Shown piece by piece: positions 7,725-16,479 of a stretch of DNA of 64,000 bases. How positions within the stretch are numbered: position 1 is the stretch's first letter; the number at the start of each line of letters is the position of its first letter. The stretch is taken from NCBI GenBank assembly GCA_013177805.1, contig JABLXU010000016.1:1-64000 (forward strand). Reading direction: 5' to 3'. The position numbers and the translations under genes were made by a program. This stretch comes from Candidatus Omnitrophota bacterium (GTDB taxonomy: Bacteria; Hinthialibacterota; Hinthialibacteria; Hinthialibacterales; Hinthialibacteraceae). The notes beneath the pieces are model-generated. The model was not told where the DNA came from and made no database searches. It saw only the letters and a list, made by a program, of their open reading frames with translations.

Positions 7725-10016
7725 TCATTCATCCGGTATTTTCAGGATCAGGACTTCCTCGGGAGGTTGATATGTGTTATCGCTGTACCGGAACACTTCT
7801 TCCAAAATGCCTCCGTCCAGTACGGTCTCCAGGGCTGCTACGTTGGAAGACTCCCTTTCCGCTGCCTCCAAGCGTTGGGTAAAGCGCTGGAGCCATTGGT
7901 TATACGCATAGGGAAACCGGACCCGGGTGTATTCTTTTACATATAGATCACGCAACAACGGCTCGCCTTTATCGAGAGGCAACCGGAAAAGGCGGTAAAA
8001 TCCGTAATAACCCGGCATGTTGATTTTCCCTCGATCGTAGACAATGAACCGGATCCCTTCTTCCCGCAGCCGGGCGAGAAGCGAATCGGCGGAAGGGTGC
8101 GCCCACGACCAGGCGATCAAGGGATCCGTGTTGAACCAATCGGCCCCGATGAAATCGTTCGGGCAATAGAATGGATGCTCGATGCCGTGCAGCAGCACCT
8201 TCTCGCGGGGAGAGGTGTGCTTCCGGAGATAACGGAATGCCTGGCAAGGGCCGCGGGTGAAATCGGATATGGTTTCCAAATACTCGTCCCGGCTGACCTC
8301 TCCGCTCATAACCCACCACGGAGCGTTTTTGGTTGGCAGCAAAATGCTGGCGGAGGTGAAGAGAACGTTGTAGACGAGGGCCAGCAATACCCCGTATTTC
8401 GTCCAGCGGGAAGCGGAAGCCAGTTCTTCCACCACCCAACCCATCAGGGGAGCGGCCACCGCCAGGGCGGGCAACAAAAACCGGGCGTCGCGGTAGGTGT
8501 ACGCCCAAATCAGGTAGAGAAAGACAGCGAAAGCCAAATGAAATGCCGGACGCCAAAACCATCGGTTCCGTATCAATAGAAACGGTCCTAGCAGCAGCCA
8601 GAGGGGCCCGATCGGCCAGGAACCGAAGTTGTCCGGATGGGAAGCCATATCACCGGGGTAAAATGTCACCCGGAACGGCAAGGTGAGAAAGTCATACACC
8701 CAATCGAGAAACGGCGCTTGCAGGATGGCCGTGAGGTTACCTTTCATCCCGGCGTGATATTGGAAAAAGAGGGCGTTGAATTCAGTCCAATCCGGAGTGG
8801 GAAACAGGCTCCGGGCAAAGGGATACACGGGATTGCCCAGCAGAATGATATTTTTAATATACCAGGGACTCCCCACCAAGGCGGCCACGGCGGCAAACAG
8901 CAGGACCGGCCGAATGGGTATTTTCCGATACATCTGGGCAACCGCGTTCCCATCACCGGCCGGCGTCAACATCAGCAAAACGTAAAAAGCCACGGTGGAT
9001 ACCGCCGTATATTTACAACCCAACAGGAAGCCCCCCACAAGTCCCAACAGGGCGATGACCGGCCAGGGCGTGCGCTCCGTATCCCGCCGGCGGGATTCCA
9101 CCACCTCAAGGACCAGCGAAAAACCGAGGAGGGTGTACATCGTCAGGCCGAATTCCATGAATGACCAGGAGGCGAAAATTGGCGCAAAGGGCATGGAAGC
9201 CAGGATCAAGGCGGAATACATCCCCGCCCGCGGCCCGGCCAGGATTTTTCCCATCCGGCCGGCCTGAAGAACGGTAAGGAGATAAAACGAGGCATGGATG
9301 AACTTGGGGCCGGAGATCAAGCCGAAGGCGAGGGGGATGGCGTAAAGATATTCAATCAAAAAGGGGAAGTTGGAAAACGCAAGATGGGGCATCCGATAGA
9401 ATCCGCCGTGTTTCAAATACAGTTGCGGAACGGCCAGGTGATACCGCAAGCCGTCGGATTGGGTGGGCGGCATCAAGCAGGAATAGAAGGCGTACAGCAG
9501 GGGAACCGCCAGCAGCGCCCGTGCGGCCCACATATCCCAAGGCCCCTTCCATCTTATTGAGAGGAAGGAAGAGGGGGTTTTCCAGTATTTTCCCGCTGGG
9601 AGGATTACCGGCAAAGCAAAAACCATTGTCAAAATCACACAAACTGTGAGAATAGCGGGAAATGTAAAAAATTGTAAAAGCGCCAGAGCGAAGAACAGGA
9701 GGGAAAGCGCTCCCCAGCCTACCGGAACCGTGAGGGGAAGCGGATGGGGTCCAATGTACCGTAATCCCTTGGCCATGATAACCTTACCTACGCCATGCCC
9801 CAGAATCCAGAACCAGGCAATGAACACGAATTCCGGAAAATGGGTCCGATAGACCGCCGGACGCAAGGCATAGCCAAACGCATAATAGTTATAGAAAAGA
9901 GCTTTCCAATTGGCGGGATTGTGGTATATGTAGAGGGGTACCACCGTGGCGGCCAGGAAAAGAAAAATCAGCCCTTTGTTGGAGTTTTGGTCCCATTGCA
10001 ACCGAACTGGATTCAC
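7725..10016 (-). CDS. GT-C family membrane glycosyltransferase-like protein
   Basis: Polytopic membrane protein of 763 residues with about a dozen hydrophobic segments, a layout typical of GT-C glycosyltransferases that use lipid-linked sugar donors on the outer face of the inner membrane. The motif SDGLRYHLAVPQLYLKHG (around residues 187-204) matches the conserved D-x-x-x-Y-H-L-A-x-P motif of bacterial ArnT/PMT-like relatives, where the Asp lies in the first external loop. A soluble C-terminal part (about residues 600-763) follows the last membrane segments. The start is ATG 10016; the next gene upstream is divergent. The substrate and acceptor are unknown; glycolipid or surface-polymer modification is likely from the rest of the window. 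Confidence 0.8.
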   Translation of the reverse strand: MNPVRLQWDQNSNKGLIFLFLAATVVPLYIYHNPANWKALFYNYYAFGYALRPAVYRTHFPEFVFIAWFWILGHGVGKVIMAKGLRYIGPHPLPLTVPVGWGALSLLFFALALLQFFTFPAILTVCVILTMVFALPVILPAGKYWKTPSSFLSIRWKGPWDMWAARALLAVPLLYAFYSCLMPPTQSDGLRYHLAVPQLYLKHGGFYRMPHLAFSNFPFLIEYLYAIPLAFGLISGPKFIHASFYLLTVLQAGRMGKILAGPRAGMYSALILASMPFAPIFASWSFMEFGLTMYTLLGFSLVLEVVESRRRDTERTPWPVIALLGLVGGFLLGCKYTAVSTVAFYVLLMLTPAGDGNAVAQMYRKIPIRPVLLFAAVAALVGSPWYIKNIILLGNPVYPFARSLFPTPDWTEFNALFFQYHAGMKGNLTAILQAPFLDWVYDFLTLPFRVTFYPGDMASHPDNFGSWPIGPLWLLLGPFLLIRNRWFWRPAFHLAFAVFLYLIWAYTYRDARFLLPALAVAAPLMGWVVEELASASRWTKYGVLLALVYNVLFTSASILLPTKNAPWWVMSGEVSRDEYLETISDFTRGPCQAFRYLRKHTSPREKVLLHGIEHPFYCPNDFIGADWFNTDPLIAWSWAHPSADSLLARLREEGIRFIVYDRGKINMPGYYGFYRLFRLPLDKGEPLLRDLYVKEYTRVRFPYAYNQWLQRFTQRLEAAERESSNVAALETVLDGGILEEVFRYSDNTYQPPEEVLILKIPDE

Positions 10017-10253
10017 CGGCAGTCACCTTTTTTCTTTCGTTTTAAAATTTTTCCATATGTTTCAACAGATTAAAAAGAATCCAGCGCGCAGCCCGGCCCC
10101 GGCCGGTTCTGGATAGGCATTGTTCCAGTCAACCGGATACACCGCCTAAATGAACAAGCATAAGCAATTCTAATCAAATACCCTAGATATCCGGCCTGGC
10201 GTCGCACGCGGATACCGGCAGCGCGCCCTATCGGAAATGATATCCCATCGGCA

Positions 10254-12293
10254 ATGATACGAATCCAACTGCCCTTTCAACTGAAGATTCTGCTTTTGTT
10301 CTTTCTGGTGTTTGCCCTGTTGTTATACTTGACCACAAGCCGTGTGAACCACTTAGTGTCCGGGAGAATCCTTGAATCCAAGGAAAGGCAATTCGAAGGT
10401 TTAAAAACCATCTTTTACAATTTGTTGGGCTTCCGGCTGGACACCATGAAAAACGAAACCCGGTTGCTCGCCGACCAGGCCCACCTGCGCCAAGCGTTGC
10501 AACTCGCCCAAGAAGGCAAGGTGGTCAAGAGTTTTCTGGTCCAATCGTTTCCGGGGGCGCGGCAGCGGGATTTGATCGTGGTCACCGACCAGGAAGGCCT
10601 CGTCATAGACGGCTCTATCCGGTTGCGGCACAGAGAAACCACTCAACTCATCGAAGATCCCAAAGAGATCCAAACCTGGTTGCAATCCTGGACCGCCCTG
10701 GAGGAAGCCCTGCGGGGTTTCACCAGTGTCTTCTACATTCCCGTCGGCTCCCAAGCGCCGGCGGGTTTGTTTGCCGTGGTTTCGGTGCCGGTGTATCAGG
10801 AAGGAGAACAGATGCCGGTGCTGGGGACCGTTTCGATGGGATTCCCCGTGGATTCCACCCTGGCCAACGACCTGAGGCGGGGCAGTCCCTTTCACATTGG
10901 ATTCATCCTGGGAGACGAGGTGGCGGCTTCCACCTTTGGCTCACGGCGGCAGGCCCTTTTCAAGGAAGCTTGGGACTGCTTGGCCCCGGAAGCCCGGCTG
11001 TCGCTGTTGGACCGGGCCCGGCTCATCGAAATCGGCGATGAAGAATATCTGGCAGTCGCCTCCTACCTGCCTACACTCGGAGAAAGCCATGGATTTTATG
11101 TCATCCTCAGCCCGCTGGACGAAACCATGCGTTTTTTGAACCAACTGAACCAATCGATATTTTTGGTTGGTTTGTTCATCATTGCGGGCACTTTGTTGGC
11201 CGGGTATCTAATGGTGCGGCGGGTAGCGGCGCCGGTTTCCACGCTAGCTGAAGCCATCTCGCGGATCGCGGAAGGAGACTTTGAGGCTGATGCCACGGTA
11301 CGGACCGGGGACGAGCTGGAAATCCTGGGCCGGGAAATCAACCGGATGGCCCAAACTATCCAACGGCGCGAGAGGGAAATCCAGAATTACGTGAAGGAAA
11401 TCGAACGGTGGAACCAGGATTTGGAAAGGAAGGTAACCGAACGGACGCAAGACCTGGAGGAGAAAAACCAGCGCCTGCGGATGATTTCGGAAGAGCTTGG
11501 CCAGGCGTACGCCCAAATCGACGACGAGCTCAAACTGGTCGGCGAATTGCAGAAGCAGATTCTCCCGAATAAATCGTTCGACTTGAATGGATTGAAAATC
11601 CGGTCCATCTACCTCCCGAACGGGCGGGCGGGGGGGGATTATTACGATTACATCCCGCGGGATTCAGACATCTTGTTTGTGTTGATCGCCGATGTCGCCG
11701 GCCATGGCACTCCAGCGGCGTTTATCATGGGTATCACGCGGGCGATGGCGCATACGCTGATCACCCGGAACAGCACTCCCCACGATGTGTTGGCCAGTCT
11801 GAGCCGGGTGCTGGCGAAAACCTTGCGGCCGGGAGAATTCGTTACCATGTTTCTCGGCCGGTTGGATTTGAAAACCTTTGAATTCTGTTACGCTTCGGCC
11901 GGCCATCTTCCCCCGTTGTTATTCTGCCGCGAGACAGAGACTCTCGAAGAACTGCCGATGGGCAAAGGCCTTCCGCTCGGGATTCAAGGCGAATTTGTGT
12001 ATGACGAACTTCGCGCCGTATTGCATCCCGGAGACCGCTTATTCCTTTACACGGACGGCGTCGTGGAAGCGGCGAATGGCCGGCAGGAACTGTATGGATT
12101 TCAACGGCTGAACCACCTGATCCAGAAACACCGGGAAGCTTCCGCGGACGAGTTGCTGGACGTAATTATGGAGGACTTGGAACGCTTTGTCCAGCGGCCA
12201 CTGGAACTGGAACCGATGGAAGATGACGTGACCCTCATGGTATTGGATTTTCATCCCGTGAGCATCCCCGTGCCGGAGGCGCCTGCCTCGTAA
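10254..12293 (+). CDS. Membrane sensor with HAMP and SpoIIE-type PP2C phosphatase domain (RsbU-like)
   Basis: Signal-transduction phosphatase, 679 residues. It has a membrane segment at about residues 10-28, an extracytoplasmic sensor region (about 30-298, probably dCACHE-like), and a second membrane segment at about 300-322. A HAMP domain (about 320-375), a coiled-coil linker and a C-terminal SpoIIE/PP2C domain follow. Metal-binding acidic motifs are present: GGDYYDY near residue 458, DVAGHG near 480 and YTDGVVEAAN near the end. Such proteins dephosphorylate anti-sigma-factor antagonists (STAS proteins) in partner-switching pathways. No STAS or anti-sigma gene is adjacent, so the target is unknown. 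ATG 10254 has a poor ribosome site but gives a sensible N-terminal membrane segment. It is transcribed divergently from the GT-C gene across a 237-bp gap. Confidence 0.92.
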   Translation: MIRIQLPFQLKILLLFFLVFALLLYLTTSRVNHLVSGRILESKERQFEGLKTIFYNLLGFRLDTMKNETRLLADQAHLRQALQLAQEGKVVKSFLVQSFPGARQRDLIVVTDQEGLVIDGSIRLRHRETTQLIEDPKEIQTWLQSWTALEEALRGFTSVFYIPVGSQAPAGLFAVVSVPVYQEGEQMPVLGTVSMGFPVDSTLANDLRRGSPFHIGFILGDEVAASTFGSRRQALFKEAWDCLAPEARLSLLDRARLIEIGDEEYLAVASYLPTLGESHGFYVILSPLDETMRFLNQLNQSIFLVGLFIIAGTLLAGYLMVRRVAAPVSTLAEAISRIAEGDFEADATVRTGDELEILGREINRMAQTIQRREREIQNYVKEIERWNQDLERKVTERTQDLEEKNQRLRMISEELGQAYAQIDDELKLVGELQKQILPNKSFDLNGLKIRSIYLPNGRAGGDYYDYIPRDSDILFVLIADVAGHGTPAAFIMGITRAMAHTLITRNSTPHDVLASLSRVLAKTLRPGEFVTMFLGRLDLKTFEFCYASAGHLPPLLFCRETETLEELPMGKGLPLGIQGEFVYDELRAVLHPGDRLFLYTDGVVEAANGRQELYGFQRLNHLIQKHREASADELLDVIMEDLERFVQRPLELEPMEDDVTLMVLDFHPVSIPVPEAPAS

Positions 12294-12495
12294 TCCGGGC
12301 GCTGGGGACTGCTGTCTTGGGGGGGAACCGTTTATACTTCCTCATATCCTCGTCAGGGGGAAAGGCTTTGCCGGCAGGAACCCTTGCCGCCGGGAAGATG
12401 GAAAAAGATATCGGATTCTCTTTCCCGAAGCGGGACCGCGAAGCAGAGTCCGATAGACAAAACAACATTAACATTGATACCAGGGAGTGGATGAA

Positions 12496-13377
12496 ATGAT
12501 GAAACGCTGGTTTTTCGGGATTCTTCTCTTGGTGGTTGGAGGGTTCCCTGGGATGGGGGAGGTATCTGCCGCGACATGGAAATCCGATCTTGGAGCAGCG
12601 CTCCAGGAAGCCCAAGCCCAAAACAAACCGGTCGTGGCATTCTTCTATCATCCCTTTTACTATCAGAATCCCGCCCTGAAGCGGGAGGATTTTCTCGTGT
12701 GGGAAAGCCCGCTGGTAACCCGGTATGATCCGGATTTCATTCACGTAAAAGTGGATGTGGAAGAGAAAAGCGAGGAGGGAAGCAAATATAAGGTCAGCAC
12801 GTATCCCGCAGTGCTGTTTTTCGACCCCCAGGGCCGTGAAATTTTGGCCTTGCGCATCGAGAACGAGCCGCTCAAGCGGTATTTATTGGCCGAGCGGATG
12901 AAATCGGTTTTGAATTCGATCGATGAATTCACGCTGGTGGAACAGCAAATCCGTAAGACCACCACCAATCCTCAACTGGTCCTCAGTTACGCCAAAGGAT
13001 TGCGGGACCGGGCCCAATTCGATCAGTCGGAGGAGCAATTCCAACGCTTGTTCCAGTGGCCTGGTCTGGACGAAAAAACCCTCCAGGAAGCCAAAAGCGC
13101 CTACACCAATCTGGTTTTTTTCCGCGCGTCGGTGGATTTTTACGAAGGCAATTACGACCGGTGCATTGATCAGATGCAGCGGTTCATCGCGAAAAATCCC
13201 GAAAACGAAGCCATCCCGCAAGCCCAATGCCTGCTGGGCATGGCCTTGTACGAAAGCGGTCAGCGGAAGGAAGGAGAGAGCCTCCTGCAGAAATTGTCCC
13301 GCAACAGCAAGGCGGGCCCCTTCCAGGAACAGGCCAAACGGTATTTGGAGGAGAAGAAGGGAGGTTCAAAACGCTGA
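12496..13377 (+). CDS. Exported thioredoxin-fold protein with TPR-like C-terminus, lacking CxxC
   Basis: About 293 residues. A signal peptide (residues 1 to about 26, hydrophobic core FFGILLLVVGGF, then EVSAA) sends it out of the cytoplasm. Residues about 30-130 resemble a thioredoxin fold of the DUF255/thioredoxin-7 kind: FFYHPF at the active-site position, VKVDVEE, and the cis-proline loop STYPAV near residue 101. The usual CxxC is absent (YHPFYYQNP instead), so disulfide chemistry is unlikely. Residues about 150-290 are helical with TPR-like repeats. The start is ATG 12496, eight bases after AGGGAG; a GTG at 12487 is in frame but overlaps that ribosome site. The gene ends in TGA overlapping the proposed CTG start of the next gene. 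Probably a periplasmic scaffold; function unknown. Confidence 0.8.
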   Translation: MMKRWFFGILLLVVGGFPGMGEVSAATWKSDLGAALQEAQAQNKPVVAFFYHPFYYQNPALKREDFLVWESPLVTRYDPDFIHVKVDVEEKSEEGSKYKVSTYPAVLFFDPQGREILALRIENEPLKRYLLAERMKSVLNSIDEFTLVEQQIRKTTTNPQLVLSYAKGLRDRAQFDQSEEQFQRLFQWPGLDEKTLQEAKSAYTNLVFFRASVDFYEGNYDRCIDQMQRFIAKNPENEAIPQAQCLLGMALYESGQRKEGESLLQKLSRNSKAGPFQEQAKRYLEEKKGGSKR

Positions 13378-14498
13378 GAACCGTTCACCATGATTGCCGG
13401 CATTACCGGGGAGACCGGCCGTGTCAACCCCATAAGGACTACGGGGTCTTGTGTGAGGGCTGCCCTTATTATGATCCGGTGGACAGCCGGATCGTTATCA
13501 TCAAGTTAGGCGCCGCCGGCGATGTGTTGCGGACGACGGCACTGTTGCCCTCGGTCAAAGATTTATATCCCCGTTCGCACATCACCTGGGTGTGCGGAAG
13601 CAAGAGTATTGCCCTGATCCGGAACAATCCGATGATCGACCGTCCCCTGGTATTATCGGATGAATCGGTGGTGATTCTGGATCAGGACCGGTATGACCTG
13701 TGCGTCAATTTCGACTTGGCCCCCGAAGCCGCCTCGCTCGCCGGCCGGATCAAGGCCGATCTTTACAAGGGATTCGGACGCCGGCCGGATGGATCGATTC
13801 ACGCTTTCGATTCCCATGGTGCGGCCTGGCTGGAGATGAGTTTGTGGGACGATCTGAAAAAGGCCAACCGCCTCACGTATCAAACCCACATGCGCCGGAT
13901 TCTTGGCGCGCCGGAGCGGAATCATCCCATTCTGGTTCCTTTGCTGCCGGAGTTACAACCTCAGGCGGAGGAATTTCTGGATCATCACGGCCTGCGCGGT
14001 TCCCGGCCCCGGATCGGCTTCAACGTGGGAGCGGGCGACCGCTGGCAACATAAAAAATGGACGGTGGAAGGTTTTGTGCAGTTGGGGGAATATATTTACC
14101 GGGACCTGCGTGTCCGGCCTATCATCCTGTACGGTCCGGCCGATTTCGAACGGGCCCAGGAAGTGATGGGGGCGATGACTGTGCCGTTCATCGACGCGCA
14201 ATTGCGTCCTTCGATGATGGAATTCATCGTCATTCTGAATGTTTGTGACGTAGTGATCTCCGGCGACACGTTCGCCCTGCACGCGGCGCTGGGGCTGGGC
14301 AAGCGGGTCGTGTGCCTGGTCGGCCCGACTTCCGCTTCCGAATTGGAGTTGTACGGGCAAGGCGTAATCCTGCAGGGGGAGATCGAGTGCCTGGGCTGTT
14401 ACCTGCCCCGGTGCGCGAAGGATCCGCATTGCATGGCCCTCCTCTCCGCGGAGCGGGTCTATGCCGCCGTGAAAGATCAAGTGGAGAAATTGCCATGA
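13374..14498 (+). CDS. Glycosyltransferase family 9 (heptosyltransferase-like) with Cys-rich N-terminus
   Basis: GT-B enzyme of the ADP-heptose:LPS heptosyltransferase family, about 374 residues, expected to act at the inner membrane on a lipopolysaccharide or other glycolipid. The N-terminal Rossmann motif (VIIKLGAAGDVLRTTALLP) starts near residue 41. The donor half has FNVGAGDRWQHKKW and the closing motif ISGDTFALHAALGLGKRVV. The C-terminus has the cysteine set C-x2-C-x4-C-x5-C common in this family. Ahead of the fold there is a second set, C8-x8-C17-x9-C27-x2-C30. The start is uncertain. CTG at 13374 keeps the cysteine set, overlaps the previous stop as CTGA, and has GGGAGG about ten bases upstream. 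A GTG at 13479 would drop the cysteines and has no ribosome site. Confidence 0.85.
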   Translation: MRTVHHDCRHYRGDRPCQPHKDYGVLCEGCPYYDPVDSRIVIIKLGAAGDVLRTTALLPSVKDLYPRSHITWVCGSKSIALIRNNPMIDRPLVLSDESVVILDQDRYDLCVNFDLAPEAASLAGRIKADLYKGFGRRPDGSIHAFDSHGAAWLEMSLWDDLKKANRLTYQTHMRRILGAPERNHPILVPLLPELQPQAEEFLDHHGLRGSRPRIGFNVGAGDRWQHKKWTVEGFVQLGEYIYRDLRVRPIILYGPADFERAQEVMGAMTVPFIDAQLRPSMMEFIVILNVCDVVISGDTFALHAALGLGKRVVCLVGPTSASELELYGQGVILQGEIECLGCYLPRCAKDPHCMALLSAERVYAAVKDQVEKLP

Positions 14499-15250
14499 AG
14501 TCGATCGAGGATGATCCCTCCGTCAGTTGGCGCAATTATCAGCGGATCCGTTTCATCAAGGGATTCTACAAAGTCCGGGGGTTTGTGCGTGATTTGGTTG
14601 ATCAGTACGAAAAGCAGGAAGAAATCGCGCACGAGACGATCGATCTCCTTTTGGAGACGCAACTGCGGGCATTGAAAGACCTCTCCCATGTGTTATACCG
14701 CCTGCCTGATGACAATCAGATTGACCGCAAAAAACAACGGCTCTTCGACAAGGTGCTGGGGGAGTTGTGGCATGAGTTGGACAAGGCGCGGGATAACATC
14801 CGGATTCTCGAAGTCTATGCCAACGAGATCCATCACGGCGAAGACAAGGTGGAGATGGCCTTAAGCCGGTTAGACAAGCAGATTCTCAACTCCGCGCGCC
14901 GCGACCTGCCGCTGCAACTGCGCCGGGTGCGCCGGGTGGTGGAAGTTCTCGTCCCCTTGTTCGAGCAGATCCTGCCCATATACCGGAATAATGCCATTGT
15001 ATTGCGAACATTATATTTCGACCGGGAATCCCTGGACGCTTTGTGCCAACCCTCCACGATCGAATATTTCTATCCCATCATTTACAACTCGGTGGGGGAA
15101 GGATATTTGGCTTTGATCCGTTCTCTTTTAGAGACCCGGCATTTGTCTCAAGCCCAAACCGCCTTAAAGGAACTCGAGGCCTGGGTCAACACGCATCCCG
15201 CGGAGAAACCATTCTTCGAACAAGCCCAGGAAGCATGGAAGAACTCGTAA
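14495..15250 (+). CDS. Helical protein of unknown function
   Basis: Not recognised. It has 251 residues, rich in Glu, Arg and Leu, almost wholly helical with coiled-coil-like stretches (for example residues about 25-60 and 85-130) and a TPR-like final third (YLALIRSLLETRHLSQAQTALKELEAW). There is no signal peptide or membrane segment, so it is cytoplasmic. The ATG at 14495 overlaps the stop of the GT9 gene as ATGA, so the two are probably translationally coupled. That suggests a role linked to the GT9 reaction, for example as a scaffold, but this is inference. Confidence 0.75.
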   Translation: MKSIEDDPSVSWRNYQRIRFIKGFYKVRGFVRDLVDQYEKQEEIAHETIDLLLETQLRALKDLSHVLYRLPDDNQIDRKKQRLFDKVLGELWHELDKARDNIRILEVYANEIHHGEDKVEMALSRLDKQILNSARRDLPLQLRRVRRVVEVLVPLFEQILPIYRNNAIVLRTLYFDRESLDALCQPSTIEYFYPIIYNSVGEGYLALIRSLLETRHLSQAQTALKELEAWVNTHPAEKPFFEQAQEAWKNS

Positions 15251-15284
15251 AGCAAACCACTTGGGCGTCCCGCTGAGGCAGACT

Positions 15285-16043
15285 ATGAACACGATCCGCA
15301 TTACCCGGCAGTTGGCGGTGGATTTAGCGCCTCTCGTGTTCGCGCCGCCGGTCACCCATGTTTACAATCCGCTGGAGTATGCCTGGGAACCGCACTGCCG
15401 CTATTTGGAGCGGTACGGCTTGGGGCCCCGTCCGGTGCTATTGATCGGAATGAATCCGGGCCCCTGGGGGATGGCGCAAACCGGCATTCCCTTCGGCGAT
15501 CCGGTCATGGTGCGTGACTGGCTGGCCCTCGAGGGTGTGGTGAAGCAACCACCCGGCCTCCACCCCAAGCGGCCGGTGGAGGGATTCGCCTGCCGCCGCC
15601 GGGAGGTCAGCGGATCCCGCCTCTGGGGCTGGGCACGGGATTGGTTCGAGACGCCGGACCGTTTTTTCCGGTATTTCTTCGTCATCAATTTCTGCCCTTT
15701 GTGCCTTTTCGATTTAGCGGGAAAAAACATCACACCAAATCAACTGCCCATGAAAGACCGCCACCCCCTGGAAGAAATCTGCGGCCGTGCCTTGCGGCGA
15801 TATTTGGATTATTACCAGCCGGACTATGTCATCGGCGTGGGGGAATTCGCGGAGAGGCAAATCCGGGCTGTTCTGAACAGTCACGCCATCACGGTTGGGA
15901 GAATCCCCCACCCCAGTCCCGCCAATCCCAGTGCCAACCGGGGCTGGTCCGAAGCCGTCGCAAGGCATTTTGAGGCTCTAGGCATTCTGGCGCGAATCCG
16001 GCCGGACATCAAAAAAGGCGCCGTTTCAGGTGGTATGAAATAA
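15285..16043 (+). CDS. SMUG1-type uracil-DNA glycosylase
   Basis: Base-excision repair enzyme that removes uracil (and some oxidised pyrimidines) from DNA. About 252 residues. The active-site motif GMNPGPWGMAQTGIPFG begins near residue 53 and the minor-groove intercalation motif HPSPANPSANRGW near residue 208; both are diagnostic of SMUG1 rather than UDG families 1, 2 or 4. FVINFCPL is the third conserved strand. I start it at ATG 15285; an in-frame TTG at 15261 would add eight residues that do not resemble the family. It follows the helical orphan by 34 bp on the same strand and has no obvious link to the surrounding glycan genes. Confidence 0.93.
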   Translation: MNTIRITRQLAVDLAPLVFAPPVTHVYNPLEYAWEPHCRYLERYGLGPRPVLLIGMNPGPWGMAQTGIPFGDPVMVRDWLALEGVVKQPPGLHPKRPVEGFACRRREVSGSRLWGWARDWFETPDRFFRYFFVINFCPLCLFDLAGKNITPNQLPMKDRHPLEEICGRALRRYLDYYQPDYVIGVGEFAERQIRAVLNSHAITVGRIPHPSPANPSANRGWSEAVARHFEALGILARIRPDIKKGAVSGGMK

Positions 16044-16138
16044 GGTTCATCCGGAAAGTGCGTGCCGGAAGAGATAAAAAATGGATTCCATCCGCCAAGA
16101 GATGAGGGCGGACGCCAAGACCCTCCCCAAAGAAAATT

Positions 16139-16175
16139 CCCTTACCCTTGCCCTCTCTCAGTATAGGAGAGGGAA
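16139..16175. repeat. REP-like hairpin, copy 2
   Basis: A C-rich lead-in (CCCTTACCCTTG) is followed by CCCTCTC (16151-16157) pairing with GAGAGGG (16167-16173) across a 9-base loop. It matches the plus orientation of the dispersed family in this window, with a longer and less symmetric loop than the best copies. Confidence 0.65.
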
Positions 16176-16312
16176 TGTTGGGGGTGGTTTGCATCGATCC
16201 CTTCGAAACGATGCAAACCGGCAACCGGAGAAAAAAACCAGCACGCGCTTACCGGATGAGCCATAAATAATGGTGGGCTTTCCTTTCAATTCATGATCTT
16301 CCAGTTCCCCTC

Positions 16313-16341
16313 TTGACTCCCCTCTCACCTTGGATTAAAAT
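16313..16341 (+). promoter_or_regulatory. Sigma-70-type promoter upstream of the glycan-locus regulator
   Basis: TTGACT at 16313-16318, a 17-bp spacer, then TAAAAT at 16336-16341: near-consensus boxes at ideal spacing. Transcription would start near 16348, about 120-130 bases before the winged-helix regulator. It is the only clear -35/-10 pair I found in the window and probably drives the regulator and the following flippase gene. Confidence 0.65.
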
Positions 16342-16479
16342 TCGAAAAATGAATTATGGATTTTGCTGAATCGTTCCGGTCCAGCTGGATCCGCTCTCTT
16401 CCCCCCTGGTCGGCGGCAGAGGTACCGCTGACGGGGGCGAAGCCTGCCTGGAGAGTTTCCCGCGATCGTGAATGAAACC

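Larger units (their letters stand above)
16044..16467. other. Intergenic stretch: REP-like hairpin and promoter of the glycan locus
   Basis: No gene supported. It contains the hairpin at 16139-16175 and, further right, a well-formed sigma-70-type promoter at 16313-16341. A purine-poor, C/T-rich leader follows to the regulator start. The gap marks the boundary between the SMUG1 unit and the glycan locus. Confidence 0.65.
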
